Shown one piece after another: positions 46,277 to 54,504 of a stretch of DNA of 64,000 nucleotides. Position 1 is the first letter of the stretch, and each line of letters opens with the position of its first letter. The DNA is from JAPOXR01 sp965116115 (GTDB lineage Bacteria; Pseudomonadota; Alphaproteobacteria; Rhodobacterales; Rhodobacteraceae): the NCBI GenBank assembly GCA_965116115.1, contig OZ220486.1, positions 2,790,001-2,854,000 of the forward strand, read 5' to 3'. The notes under the pieces were generated by a model that did not search any database, was not told the origin of the DNA, and saw only the letters and a program-made list of their open reading frames with translations. A program made the translations under genes and the position numbers.

Positions 46277-46590
46277 AGTTGAATATCGGCAAAACCGTGC
46301 TAACCAACGCCATGCGGAAGCCGATCCAGCCGCTTCTGCCCGGCAAGGCGGCCGATCCCAGCGTCACCGCGGCGGGCAGCCGGCTTTTCCTTGACGCGGT
46401 GCTTGGGCAGACATCGACGGGATCGCCTTGGCGCGGCTGTCCTGAGCGCTTCGGCAAATGAAACAGCATGTTCAAGTAGTTTATCCGCCGGATTCTTTGC
46501 AAGGATTTCGATGTTGTTTTCAATGTTTTTTCCGAGGATTTCGGTCTTGAGCACCCGTTCATCAACAGTGCCATTGCGTCGACACACCCG
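46277..46590 (+). pseudogene. IS427-type orfA relic (copy C), right part
   Basis: The frame NIGKTVLTNAMRKPIQPLLP, DPSVTAAGSRLFLDAVL and PWRGCPERFGK matches OrfA of copies A and B at modest identity. After a TGA at 46461 it continues degenerately (FNVFSEDFGLEHPFINSAIA). It truncates a DNA methyltransferase gene on the opposite strand near 46590. Confidence 0.7.
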
Positions 46591-46709
46591 AACATCTCGA
46601 AGAAGGCGTCGTAGAAGCCCTGCGTCTCGCCCTTCTCGCAGGCCGTGTTCTTCCAGTCTTCGGCAAAGACGGCGGCGCGGGCGCGAACCTCATTCCATGA
46701 GAAACGCAC
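46590..46709 (-). pseudogene. N-terminal stub of a MmeI/PglX-like DNA methyltransferase
   Basis: From GTG 46709 the minus strand reads MRFSWNEVRARAAVFAEDWK and ACEKGETQGFYDAFFEMFG, the conserved N-terminus of large class I DNA methyltransferases of the MmeI type. Only about 40 codons remain before the IS427 relic. It starts 3 bp after the mrr stop, so mrr and the methylase were one operon. Confidence 0.75.
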
Positions 46710-46712
46710 GGC

Positions 46713-47642
46713 CTACGGCGCGTCCTGATCGAAATAATCTTCATCGATTCGCTTGACCTCGTAACGAAGCCGCGTCCGCACGCCGATTCCGTGCCGGACC
46801 ATGAGCCGCGCCAGTTCTTCGCCGTCGATCAGGACGATCCGCTTCGGACTCCGCGCCACATAGTCCTTAGCGGCGCGCGTGAAACCGGAGGTGGTGACGA
46901 AAACGCCCTTCGTCGTGCCTGCGGCGTCGATCGCGCCCGCAAAGTTGCGCAGGTCGCCTTCGCCCACGGTGTTGCCTTCAGCGTATTTCTTCGCCTGCAC
47001 GTAAACTTCGTCCAGACCGAGCGCATCCTCTTGGATCATGCCGTCGATTCCGCCATCGCCCGAACGACCCATCACGCGGCCCTTCGCGGCATCGCCGCCG
47101 CCATAGCCCATCGCGATCAGCAAATCGACGACCGACCGTTCGAGAAACGCCGGTTCCGCATCACGAACCCGATGCAGCACTTCGGCTTCCAGAGCGCTGC
47201 TCATCTGTCGCGAAATGTGGTCCAGAGCTTCCTCCGGGGTGTCAGCAAGTTCTTCGTTCTGCTTGGATGTCGCACCCTTGCCGGGAGGCGGAGGGTTCGC
47301 GCGTTGCGACCATTCGGCGAAATCCGGGTACTCTCTGAGCAGGTTCAGGTCGATGCGCGAAGGCGCACGAGACAACAAGCGTTCACCTTCGTCCGTGAGC
47401 TGATAGACACCGCGACGGACCCGCTCCAGCAACCCGGCTCGTTCCACGTGCATCACGGCCCAACTCACACGGTTCTCGAACACCGTCTGCTGACCGCTCG
47501 GGAACGTTTCCCGGACATCTTCCGCCGAGAGTCCCTCGGCGGCGGCGATACGCTCGCGGACTTCGGAAAGTGACGGCTCCCCACCGCCGGCGAACGCCTT
47601 GAGAGCGGGGAGCATCAGCGACTGGAAATCAGGTACGGCCAT
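46713..47642 (-). CDS. mrr: Mrr-family restriction endonuclease
   Basis: A 309-residue protein. The N-terminal winged-helix domain (VPDFQSLMLPALKAFAGGGE, SWAVMHVERAGLLERVRRGV, YQLTDEG) is typical of Mrr. The C-terminal PD-(D/E)XK nuclease domain has FLERSVVDLLIAMGYGGG, RSGDGGIDGMIQED with the catalytic Asp and VYVQAKKYAEG with the Q-x-K set. Mrr enzymes cut methylated or otherwise marked DNA. I chose ATG 47642, which overlaps the end of higA by 14 bp. Downstream is a truncated DNA methyltransferase. If the two were a restriction pair, Mrr is now without its methylase. Confidence 0.88.
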   Translation of the reverse strand: MAVPDFQSLMLPALKAFAGGGEPSLSEVRERIAAAEGLSAEDVRETFPSGQQTVFENRVSWAVMHVERAGLLERVRRGVYQLTDEGERLLSRAPSRIDLNLLREYPDFAEWSQRANPPPPGKGATSKQNEELADTPEEALDHISRQMSSALEAEVLHRVRDAEPAFLERSVVDLLIAMGYGGGDAAKGRVMGRSGDGGIDGMIQEDALGLDEVYVQAKKYAEGNTVGEGDLRNFAGAIDAAGTTKGVFVTTSGFTRAAKDYVARSPKRIVLIDGEELARLMVRHGIGVRTRLRYEVKRIDEDYFDQDAP

Positions 47643-47961
47643 CGGCCGCCGCACTTGTTGTCGCCGACTGCCGCGACGTCACGCATTTCGCGATCTCGCG
47701 GCCCGCCGCGATCTCCGCTCGGCGAAGTTCCCAAGTCTTCTGCAAGTTCATCCAGAGTTGCGGTGTCGTCCCGAAGTACCGCGCGAGCCGCAGCGCCGTG
47801 TCCGCGCTTACGCCCCGCTGACCGTTCAGGATCATCGTCATCCGGTTCACCGGCACACCCAGCACCTTCGACAGCGCATTGGCCGACAGGTCGAGTGCTT
47901 CGATTTCGTCGCGTAGTATTTCACCGGGATGGACCGGCCTCATGCCGTTCCTCGTGTTCAT
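47629..47961 (-). CDS. higA: HigA-family antitoxin (XRE helix-turn-helix)
   Basis: A 110-residue antitoxin and autorepressor. MRPVHPGEILRDEIEALDLS is the family start and ANALSKVLGVPVNRMTMILN is the helix-turn-helix, followed by GVSADTALRLARYFGTTPQL and WMNLQKTWELR. ATG 47961 has GAGGGG upstream. It lies 10 bp after higB, the usual order for higBA, and would bind HigB and the operon promoter. Confidence 0.9.
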   Translation of the reverse strand: MNTRNGMRPVHPGEILRDEIEALDLSANALSKVLGVPVNRMTMILNGQRGVSADTALRLARYFGTTPQLWMNLQKTWELRRAEIAAGREIAKCVTSRQSATTSAAADGRT

Positions 47962-47971
47962 GTTCGGCCCC

Positions 47972-48250
47972 TCAGTGATAGTCCACGATCTTGACCTCGC
48001 ATGGCCGGTCTCCGGTCCGGCGGAAGCAGACGCGCCGTTGCGCGTTGACCCGAATGCGGTACTGCCCGGCACGATCGCTCCGCAGCGCCTCCAGCCGGTT
48101 GCCCGGCAATGCGGCAAGGTCTCCAAGCGTCTCTGCGCCGTCCAGCAGGATCAGTCGACGCACCGCCTGATTGGCGAACCATTGAAACGCAGCGAGGCAC
48201 CGCCCCTCGAAGAAGCGGCGCGTTTCCCGATCCTTGGAGCTCCGAATTAT
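47972..48250 (-). CDS. higB: HigB/RelE-family toxin with a non-standard ATA start
   Basis: A 92-codon frame matching HigB length. RSSKDRETRRFFEGRC near the start, RRLILLDGAETLGDLAALPG, NRLEALRSDRAGQYRIRVNA and RRVCFRRTGDRPCEVKIVDY are family segments. The expected initiator (before IRS) is ATA at 48250-48248. The frame is closed upstream by TAA a few codons before and holds no ATG, GTG or TTG there. The first standard start in frame is GTG 48163, which would remove 29 residues. The toxin may thus be silenced or poorly translated while the antitoxin is intact. Confidence 0.75.
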   Translation of the reverse strand: MIRSSKDRETRRFFEGRCLAAFQWFANQAVRRLILLDGAETLGDLAALPGNRLEALRSDRAGQYRIRVNAQRRVCFRRTGDRPCEVKIVDYH

Positions 48251-48331
48251 GCGCCCTGACCATAACTCATCTTACGCTCTCCATAAAGATGCTGCGAACC
48301 GACTCATGCCCGCGCTCCTGCCGGTGTGACG

Positions 48332-49016
48332 CCTATCAATCTATCACACTTAAATCCATGTCTTCTTCTCCTTCCGATCGTTTTCCTTCCCAGTGTTTAA
48401 AGGCCCGGGCGGCGGTCACAGCCTGATGCAGGAAGCGGACGCCTTCCCGGAGCTTCCGCGTTCCGGGCAGCGGCCGGTGTTTCGATGGATGGAATCCGGT
48501 GAGCACGACGAAGCCCGCGACAGTCATGTCGGGCGGTCCGCGGGGGACCTTGAAGCCGTGATAAGCTGCGAGGGCGCGGAGCGCGTTGACGGCCTCCCGG
48601 GTGACATGCCGTTCGGCCGGGTCGTCCGGCCTCGTTCGGGCGAGGCAGGAGAGATCCCGGACCCGGAAAGCGGTGACCGCATCGAAGGCGAAACACTTGC
48701 GCAGGCAGTCAGCGTCATCGAGGCGGCGGTATTCGATGCGGGCACCGACCTTCAGGGCGTGGAAGAAACGTTCGATTCTCCAGCGCAGTTCGTACCAGCA
48801 ACGCCGTCGCCTCCGCTTCCGGCAGGCTCTCGCCAGCCTGCCGGCTCTCACGCTCGCACAGCTCCGCGGGCAAGCGCTGTCCGCGTCAGGGTCCCGCCCT
48901 TGCACGCCCCGACGAACCATTCCACTGTCTCCGAAGAGACCTGACGCATCCCGATCCGCATGAGCGCATGATTCGCACGAAACCCGGCTCAGAGTTAAGC
49001 GTGATCTATTGATAGG
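48332..49016 (-). mobile_element. IS4-family relic with both ends
   Basis: CCTATCAATCTATCACACTTAA (48332) and the inverse of the right end, CCTATCAATAGATCACGCTTAA (ending 49016), form terminal repeats. TGTGACG and TGTGGCG flank it. At 685 bp it is far shorter than a full IS4, so the middle has been deleted. Confidence 0.7.
48336..48840 (-). pseudogene. IS4-family transposase, C-terminal part
   Basis: On the minus strand YELRWRIERFFHALK shows the IS4 Y-x2-R-x3-E-x6-K signature at about 48755-48800. DCLRKCFAFDAVTAFRVRDL and GFVVLTGFHPSKHRPLPGTR follow, ending in DLSVID with the stop inside the terminal repeat. Upstream codons are frame-disturbed and the first catalytic Asp is missing. Confidence 0.8.
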
Positions 49017-49866
49017 TGTGGCGCCCGGCATCCGTGCCCGCCGACGGCGCAGACCGCGTGAATGACGCTTGGCCGCGCATGCGGCTTCATGCATTGATCC
49101 GCCACCGAGCAATTCCTATCGCGCCGCTCGGAAGCCGCGCGGCGGTTTGGAGGACTGTCTTCGCAAGTGCGTGGCGGGGGCTGGTGATCAAGCGCCGTTC
49201 GGGCTGAGCGCCGATGGCACAACGACTTGCATCGCCTGCGAGTGCGGTCAGTTTCTCGTTCTGAACGGAATTGCAGGCCCCGGCCGAGCGGGCCAGCCGG
49301 AAATACTCAAGTTCGTGGAATGCGGTGAACCCGACGGCGCGGCTGTGCTGATGCACGAACATATTTTTACAGCTGCTGATCTGGCGAACGCACAGTTCGC
49401 GAGGCGCTTCGCCGGCAGCCCAAGCCGCCGCAACTGGTCCGCCTGACCTGAATACCGGAAATTCTAGCGTCTTCAGCCCGATCATCGGCCGAATGCCGCA
49501 TTGGCGCCCGTGATCGCTCCCCTCGGCCAAGGCCAAACGAACTCGCGAATCGGATACAAACTCTTGGTCAGGTCGGACACCACATCCGCCCGACGGCGGT
49601 CGGATCAACTGTTGCCTGACATGCCAAGGTTGGCGGAATACGCCAAGTGAAACCAGTTCGGTCAAGGCAGCGGCCGGAAACCGCCGACGCATCGGGTGCG
49701 AGTGACGGCCATGTGCCGCCTCAGCCGGAATTCCATGTCATCAGGGTCATCAGGCGGTCTTGAGGTTTCAATTGACCATGCACTCAGGATTGCAATGAAT
49801 GCATTCAGCAATATAGATCCGAACCAGATTGGACGAAACGGCACTGTGCACCGTAGCATTGTATTT
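49017..49866. other. Gap between the IS4 relic and the GMC oxidoreductase gene
   Basis: Open frames of 125 codons (plus, 49069) and 201 codons (minus, 49087-49692) overlap each other and neither shows a family motif. I cannot support a gene. Confidence 0.4.
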
Positions 49867-51549
49867 ATGAGCGATTCTGCGTTCGATTACGTCATTGTCG
49901 GATCCGGCTCCGCCGGTGGTGTCGTGACTGCGCGGCTGAGCGAAGATCCTTCAGTCACAGTGCTGCTGCTTGAGGCAGGCCCGGTGAATCGGAGCCCGAT
50001 TCTGCATGTGCCGGCGGCCGCCCGCTACGCCTTCAACGCGTCAAAATTCAACTGGGGCTACGTCACTGAACCGGAGCCCGAACTGAACGGCCGCAGGATT
50101 AAACAACCCCGCGGGCGCGTTCTTGGCGGTTCATCCAGCATTAACGGACTGGTTTATCTGCGCGGCAATCCCCTCGACTATGAAGGTTGGGCGGAGGCCG
50201 GCGCAACCGGATGGTCCTACGCCGATGTTCTGCCCTATTTCAAACGCCAGGAATGCTGGATTGATCCGCGCAATGAATATCAAGGACGCATCGGGCCGAT
50301 TCGCGTCTCGACACCGGAGCCTGTCAATCCTCTCTCCGCCGCTTTCGTCGAGGCGGGACGTCAGGCCGGTTACGGCTTGACCGACGACGTCAACGGCTAT
50401 AGCCAAGAAGGCTTCGGGCGTTTTCCCATGAACGCCGCCCAAGGCTACCGTTGGAGCACTGCGCACGGTCACCTGCGCCAAGCGCGCGGGCGGCGCAATC
50501 TTGAAATCCGCACCGGCAGCGTCGCCGAGCGCATTGAATTCAAGGACAGGCGGGCGATTGCGGTTCACTATCGCCATAGCGGCCGTCTGCAGCGTGTCAT
50601 CGTGCGCCGCGAAACTGTTATCTGCGCCGGTCCTTTCAACGCGCCTAAGCTGCTCATGCATTCAGGCATCGGCCCGGCGGCTCATCTGCGGGAATTCGGT
50701 ATCGACGTGGTGCACGATCTGCCTGGCGTCGGCGAGAATCTGATGGATCATCAGATCAGTGCCATCCAGATGGAATCCAAGCTGCCGGTGACGCTTTACA
50801 AGTATATCAACCTTCCAGCACGCGCTTTGTCTGTCCTGCGCTGGCTTGTAAGTAAAGATGGGCCGCTCGCCTCAAACCACTTTGAGACCGGCGCTTTCGT
50901 GCGCAGCCAGGCTGGTGTCCGGTTTCCCGACATTCAACTCTATCTCTTCCCCATCGCCGTGCACGAGGGCAGCAAGGACTTCTTCGACATGCACGGTTTC
51001 CAAGTTCAGATCAGTCCGCAGCGCAGTCTTTCCCGCGGTCATGTACGGCTGCAATCGGCCGACCCCGGCGCCCCTCCCTTGATCCGTTTCAATTACATGA
51101 CCCATAGGAACGACTGGATCGAGTTCCGCAGGGGCTTCCGGCTTGCCCGCGAGGTGCTGGGCCAACCCGCAATGGATTCCTATCGCGGGACCGAACTCCT
51201 GCCGGGCGGACATGTGCGCAGCGATGACGAGATCGACGCCTATGTGCGAGATCACATGCATTCCTCCTATCATCCCTGCGGCACCTGCAGGATGGGAGCC
51301 GATCCTTTGTCCGTCGTCGATCCTGAATGCCGGGTGATCGGCATTGAGGGCCTGCGGGTCGCTGATTCCTCAATCATGCCCTTGATTCCGTCATGCAACC
51401 TCAATGCGCCGTCGATTATGATCGGAGAGAAAGCGTCAGATCTGATTGCAGGGAAGCGTCTGTCACCGTTGAATCTGGACTACTATGTCGACGAGCACTG
51501 GCGAACGCGCCAGCGCCCTGGCTCACCTGAGCGGATCGTCATGTCCTAA
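49867..51549 (+). CDS. GMC-family FAD oxidoreductase, choline-dehydrogenase-like
   Basis: A 560-residue flavoprotein. The FAD site is FDYVIVGSGSAGGVVTARLS at about 6-25, with LLLEAGP binding ribose. The GMC signatures are QPRGRVLGGSSSINGLVYLR near 80-99 and the PS00624-like VICAGPFNAPKLLMHSGIGP near 256. The C-terminal catalytic pair lies in SSYHPCGTCRMG near 468-478 (His) and PSCNLNAPSIMIGEKASDLI near 515 (Asn instead of a second His is usual for this group). It is like BetA, which oxidises choline to betaine aldehyde, but the family includes many alcohol oxidases. ATG 49867 is chosen because the family starts directly before the FAD motif. It converges on the gntR gene. Confidence 0.85.
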   Translation: MSDSAFDYVIVGSGSAGGVVTARLSEDPSVTVLLLEAGPVNRSPILHVPAAARYAFNASKFNWGYVTEPEPELNGRRIKQPRGRVLGGSSSINGLVYLRGNPLDYEGWAEAGATGWSYADVLPYFKRQECWIDPRNEYQGRIGPIRVSTPEPVNPLSAAFVEAGRQAGYGLTDDVNGYSQEGFGRFPMNAAQGYRWSTAHGHLRQARGRRNLEIRTGSVAERIEFKDRRAIAVHYRHSGRLQRVIVRRETVICAGPFNAPKLLMHSGIGPAAHLREFGIDVVHDLPGVGENLMDHQISAIQMESKLPVTLYKYINLPARALSVLRWLVSKDGPLASNHFETGAFVRSQAGVRFPDIQLYLFPIAVHEGSKDFFDMHGFQVQISPQRSLSRGHVRLQSADPGAPPLIRFNYMTHRNDWIEFRRGFRLAREVLGQPAMDSYRGTELLPGGHVRSDDEIDAYVRDHMHSSYHPCGTCRMGADPLSVVDPECRVIGIEGLRVADSSIMPLIPSCNLNAPSIMIGEKASDLIAGKRLSPLNLDYYVDEHWRTRQRPGSPERIVMS

Positions 51550-51555
51550 GGCAGT

Positions 51556-52254
51556 TTACCGCTGCCAGCGCAGCTTCAACCGGTGGTGGGCGAAAGCGGT
51601 GTAGTTGCGCCTGACATAGCCGACGGTCGTCATGTCACCGACTCGCAGCGCACGGAGAAGTTCTGTCAATTCGCCGACGACGAAGGACACCTCCTCCTCC
51701 CAGTCAAGCTGCGGAATGGCGGAATGCCAGACACGCGTGGTGCGCATATAGAGAGATTCGCTGATTTCGCGTAGCGGCGCATTGTTAATGAGATCAAGTA
51801 TGACAGCCATCATTCCGACATTGACCCGGCCGATCGCACGGTAGTCCGGCATATCGCCCAGCGCGTCAGCGGTGCCGACGAGGGTTTCAAGTTCTTTGAC
51901 CGCTTTCGGGATCGCCGCCGGATCAATGCTCCCGCCGATCAATTCGGCCAGATGGACGCGTATCCGGTAGCAGTCCTCAAAGGTTGCCAGGTCGAGTTCT
52001 GTGACACGGCTGCCGACGCCGCGCCGCGTCCGGATCAGGCCGTTATGTTCCAGCCGCGAAAAAACACGCCGGACGGGCGTGCGGCTTACCCCGAACTCCT
52101 GAGCCACCTGGGTCTCATAGATGAACTGACCCGGCTCGATCTCAACCGTGCATATGCGCTGTTTGAGCACTGTGTAGATCAGGTCAAGACGCTCGGCATC
52201 AGGAAAAAAGCCGCCGAGAACACGCTGTTTTGCGGCTTGGGTTGCGAAGGCCAT
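51556..52254 (-). CDS. GntR-family transcriptional regulator (FadR/FCD type)
   Basis: A 232-residue regulator. The winged helix is DLIYTVLKQRICTVEIEPGQ, YETQVAQEFGVSRTPVRRVF, SRLEHNGLIRTRRGVGSRVT at about 22-85. The C-terminal FCD-type ligand domain begins YRIRVHLAELIGG and contains metal-site residues typical of the group. ATG 52254 is used. A TGTATACA palindrome lies 7 bp upstream of it, a likely autoregulatory site. A similar site precedes the racemase operon at 53731, so both are probably controlled by this protein, with an osmolyte breakdown product as effector (inferred). Confidence 0.9.
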   Translation of the reverse strand: MAFATQAAKQRVLGGFFPDAERLDLIYTVLKQRICTVEIEPGQFIYETQVAQEFGVSRTPVRRVFSRLEHNGLIRTRRGVGSRVTELDLATFEDCYRIRVHLAELIGGSIDPAAIPKAVKELETLVGTADALGDMPDYRAIGRVNVGMMAVILDLINNAPLREISESLYMRTTRVWHSAIPQLDWEEEVSFVVGELTELLRALRVGDMTTVGYVRRNYTAFAHHRLKLRWQR

Positions 52255-52257
52255 ACC

Positions 52258-52272
52258 AGCTTGTATACAGGC
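52258..52272. promoter_or_regulatory. GntR-type operator candidate before gntR
   Basis: AGCTTGTATACAGGC contains the perfect palindrome TGTATACA (52262-52269). It matches AGCATGTATTCAGGC at 53689-53703 at 13 of 15 positions. Confidence 0.55.
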
Positions 52273-52327
52273 TATTTTTAAATTCGTAAATAAAGTAATG
52301 AAGGGTTGTCTATTTTATTGCCCCGGC

Positions 52328-53653
52328 CAAACTCCGAAATGCATCGCTTCATCTGTAGACCGCGATTGAGGCAGATCTACATGTTGTATGCGGGTCAAGC
52401 GGGTGCGATACTCTCTATGATGAAAACGGAGGGAATCGCATGCCGTCGGGCTTTAACTGCTTGACCTGGTTTGACCGTTACCAGCTTCAGGCGCTGAAGA
52501 AAAGCGGTTTCTCGCAAAGAGGCATCGCGGCGGAGATCGGCTGCTCGCAGTCGACGGCAGTCCGCGAACTCGCCCGCGACACCGGGCTGCGGGGCTGCCG
52601 CTGCCGCCAGGCGCAGCGGCTGGCGGAAACCCGGCGGCGGGAAGCCTCGTCGGTTCCCCGCAAGATGTCGCCGATGAGCTGGAAGATCATCGAAATATGT
52701 CTGAAGTACGGACAGGCCCGCAGCAGATTTCGGGCCGCTCAGCGATGACGGGTGTCATGACGGTGAGTCCGACCTGGATTTACCGTCACATCTATGCGGA
52801 CCGGGCGGCGGGGGGAAGCCTGTTCCGCTGTCTCCGCCGCCGGGGGCGGAAGCGCTGCCGCCGAGGCCGGAACGGCTCCGGGCGGGGCGTGATTCCGGGC
52901 CGTAGGGACATATCCGAGCGGCCCGCGATCGTCGAGGAGAAGACCCGGGCGGGAGACTGGTAAGCGGACACGATCATCGGCGTCCGGCACCGGGGAGCCT
53001 TGGTTTCGCTTGTCGACCGGGCGACGAAATTGACTTTGCTTCAACAGGTTGAGAGAAGGACGTCGTCCTTGGTCAGGGCCGCGGTCATCGAGTGTCTTCA
53101 GCCTGTGTCCGACATGACTCACACGATCACGGCTGACAACGGCAAGGAATTCGCGGAGCATGCGGAGGTCTCGCGGGCTCTCGACGCGGACTTTTACTTC
53201 GCCCGCCCGTACCGTTCATGCGACCGGGGTTTGAACGAGCATACGAACGGCCTGGTGAGAGAACAGCTTCCGAAGTCGACGGACTTCCGGACGATAGATC
53301 CCGCCGAGGTCCGGAGGGTGCAGGACGCGCTTGATAACCGCCCCCGCCGCTGCCTGGGTTACCGGACCCCGGCGGAGGCTTTCCGTGAGGCTGCGGAGGC
53401 GGCCGCGGGCGGATGAAGCCTTGACGCCCCTGCCCGCTGAAACCGCCTGCGGACCGCTTGGAAGAGGCGGAGCTGAACTTTCCGGCTGCCGGCTGACCCC
53501 GGCCAGCGGCTGGATCACGACGGATTCCCGCCGCTCTCATGACCCGCGGCCGCCGGAAACGCATTTGCGGGGCATCCGCGGCATCTGCTACAGCTTGATT
53601 CTGACAGAGAGCCGCCGGCTGAACCCGGTGATGCATTTCATTGTTGTACGGGC
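52328..53653 (+). mobile_element. IS30-family element, full-length copy (gamma)
   Basis: It spans the whole length of the family seen in this window. GAAATGCATC near the left end (52336) and GATGCATTTC near the right end (53630-53639) are inverted. Boundaries are set by the limits of similarity to copies alpha, beta and delta. It lies between gntR and the divergent racemase-sox operon. Confidence 0.78.
52440..53416 (+). pseudogene. IS30 transposase with a frameshift and an in-frame stop
   Basis: ATG 52440 starts MPSGFNCLTWFDRYQLQALK and KSGFSQRGIAAEIGCSQSTA, the N-terminal helix-turn-helix. Near 52700 the frame shifts, and QQISGRSAMTGVMTVSPTWI, YRHIYADRAAGG and RPAIVEEKTRAGDW follow. A TAA at 52961-52963 replaces the Glu codon of GDWEAD, then the same frame continues with DTIIGVRHRGALVSLVDRAT, THTITADNGKEFAEHAEVSR (catalytic Asp) and LNEHTNGLVREQLPKSTDFR (Glu) to 53416. 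The same TAA is present in copy alpha at 10708. Confidence 0.82.
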
Positions 53654-53688
53654 GTTGTGATTCGTACTTTGAATGCTGTAAAAAAGAT

Positions 53689-53703
53689 AGCATGTATTCA
53701 GGC
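53689..53703. promoter_or_regulatory. GntR-type operator candidate before the racemase-M24-sox operon
   Basis: AGCATGTATTCAGGC, 28 bp upstream of the start at 53731, matches the site before gntR at 13 of 15 positions. An A/T-rich run (AAAAAAGATAG) precedes it. Confidence 0.5.
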
Positions 53704-53730
53704 CGGCGAAACCTCAGAGAACGACAACCG

Positions 53731-54504
53731 ATGAAAAGAATACGAATCAAGCGTCTGGGCGTGCTGGTCGGCGACTCCGACCCGATCTTCGAATTCGACC
53801 TTCAGCGCTTTCTTCCCCGTCACATCTCGTTCCATGTGGGACGCCTCGACATGCCGGCGGACGCAGGGCTGGCCTCCGCCGATTCATCACAGATGATGTG
53901 TGATTCCGCTCCATCCGCCGCCTGCAAGGTGGCAGCAGCCGAAGTGGAATTCTTCGTCTTTGCCTGTACCAGCGCCAGCTTTCTGCACGGCGGAGGCTGG
54001 GACAGGCGGGTGGCGCAATCGATCACGGACGCAACCGGGGTGCCTGCTACCACTACGGCGACAGCGGTGGCCGATGCGCTTGATGCGGTCGGGACGCGCC
54101 GGGTTTTCATGGCCACCCCCTATCCTGAAGAGGTGAACACTCGGGAAGCCGCCTTTCTTGCCCGGCGCGGCATCACGGTAACCGGGCAATTGAGCTTCGG
54201 TTGCATCAAGAGCCGGGATGTACCGCACGTCCCTGTCGATGCAATCCGCAGCCGGCTGCTCGCAGAGAGAACGGCGATTCGGCAGGCCGGAGCCCTTTTC
54301 GTCTCTTGCACCATGCTGCGGGCTATGGAGATTGCCGAAGAATTGGAACGGGAACTGGATGTTCCCGTGGTCACGTCAAACACCGCGTCCGTTTGGGCGA
54401 TGCTGGACGCTGTCGGTGAAAGCGACGCCTGCGGGCGCAGGGAAAGTCTTTTCACCGGCACGGCCGGTTATGACTTGGCAAGCGACACGGGGAGGGATCA
54501 ATGA
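53731..54504 (+). CDS. Asp/Glu racemase superfamily protein (maleate isomerase / EutA-like)
   Basis: A 257-residue protein of the fold shared by arylmalonate decarboxylase, maleate cis-trans isomerase and EutA. One catalytic Cys is expected in VFACTSASFLHG at about 72-83, the other in GALFVSCTMLRAMEIAEEL near 190-208. Between them are ATTTATAVADALDAVGTRRV and TPYPEEVN, typical of the group. ATG 53731 has only a modest AGAGA upstream, while upstream codons belong to the IS30 end. It overlaps the next gene by 4 bp (ATGA), so the two are coupled. EutA-like genes occur in ectoine-utilisation clusters, but their reaction is not established. Confidence 0.82.
   Translation: MKRIRIKRLGVLVGDSDPIFEFDLQRFLPRHISFHVGRLDMPADAGLASADSSQMMCDSAPSAACKVAAAEVEFFVFACTSASFLHGGGWDRRVAQSITDATGVPATTTATAVADALDAVGTRRVFMATPYPEEVNTREAAFLARRGITVTGQLSFGCIKSRDVPHVPVDAIRSRLLAERTAIRQAGALFVSCTMLRAMEIAEELERELDVPVVTSNTASVWAMLDAVGESDACGRRESLFTGTAGYDLASDTGRDQ

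Noticed and set aside
49087..49692. A 201-codon minus-strand open frame before the GMC gene
   Set aside because: A plus-strand frame overlaps it, neither has motifs or a start signal, and the region shows background composition.
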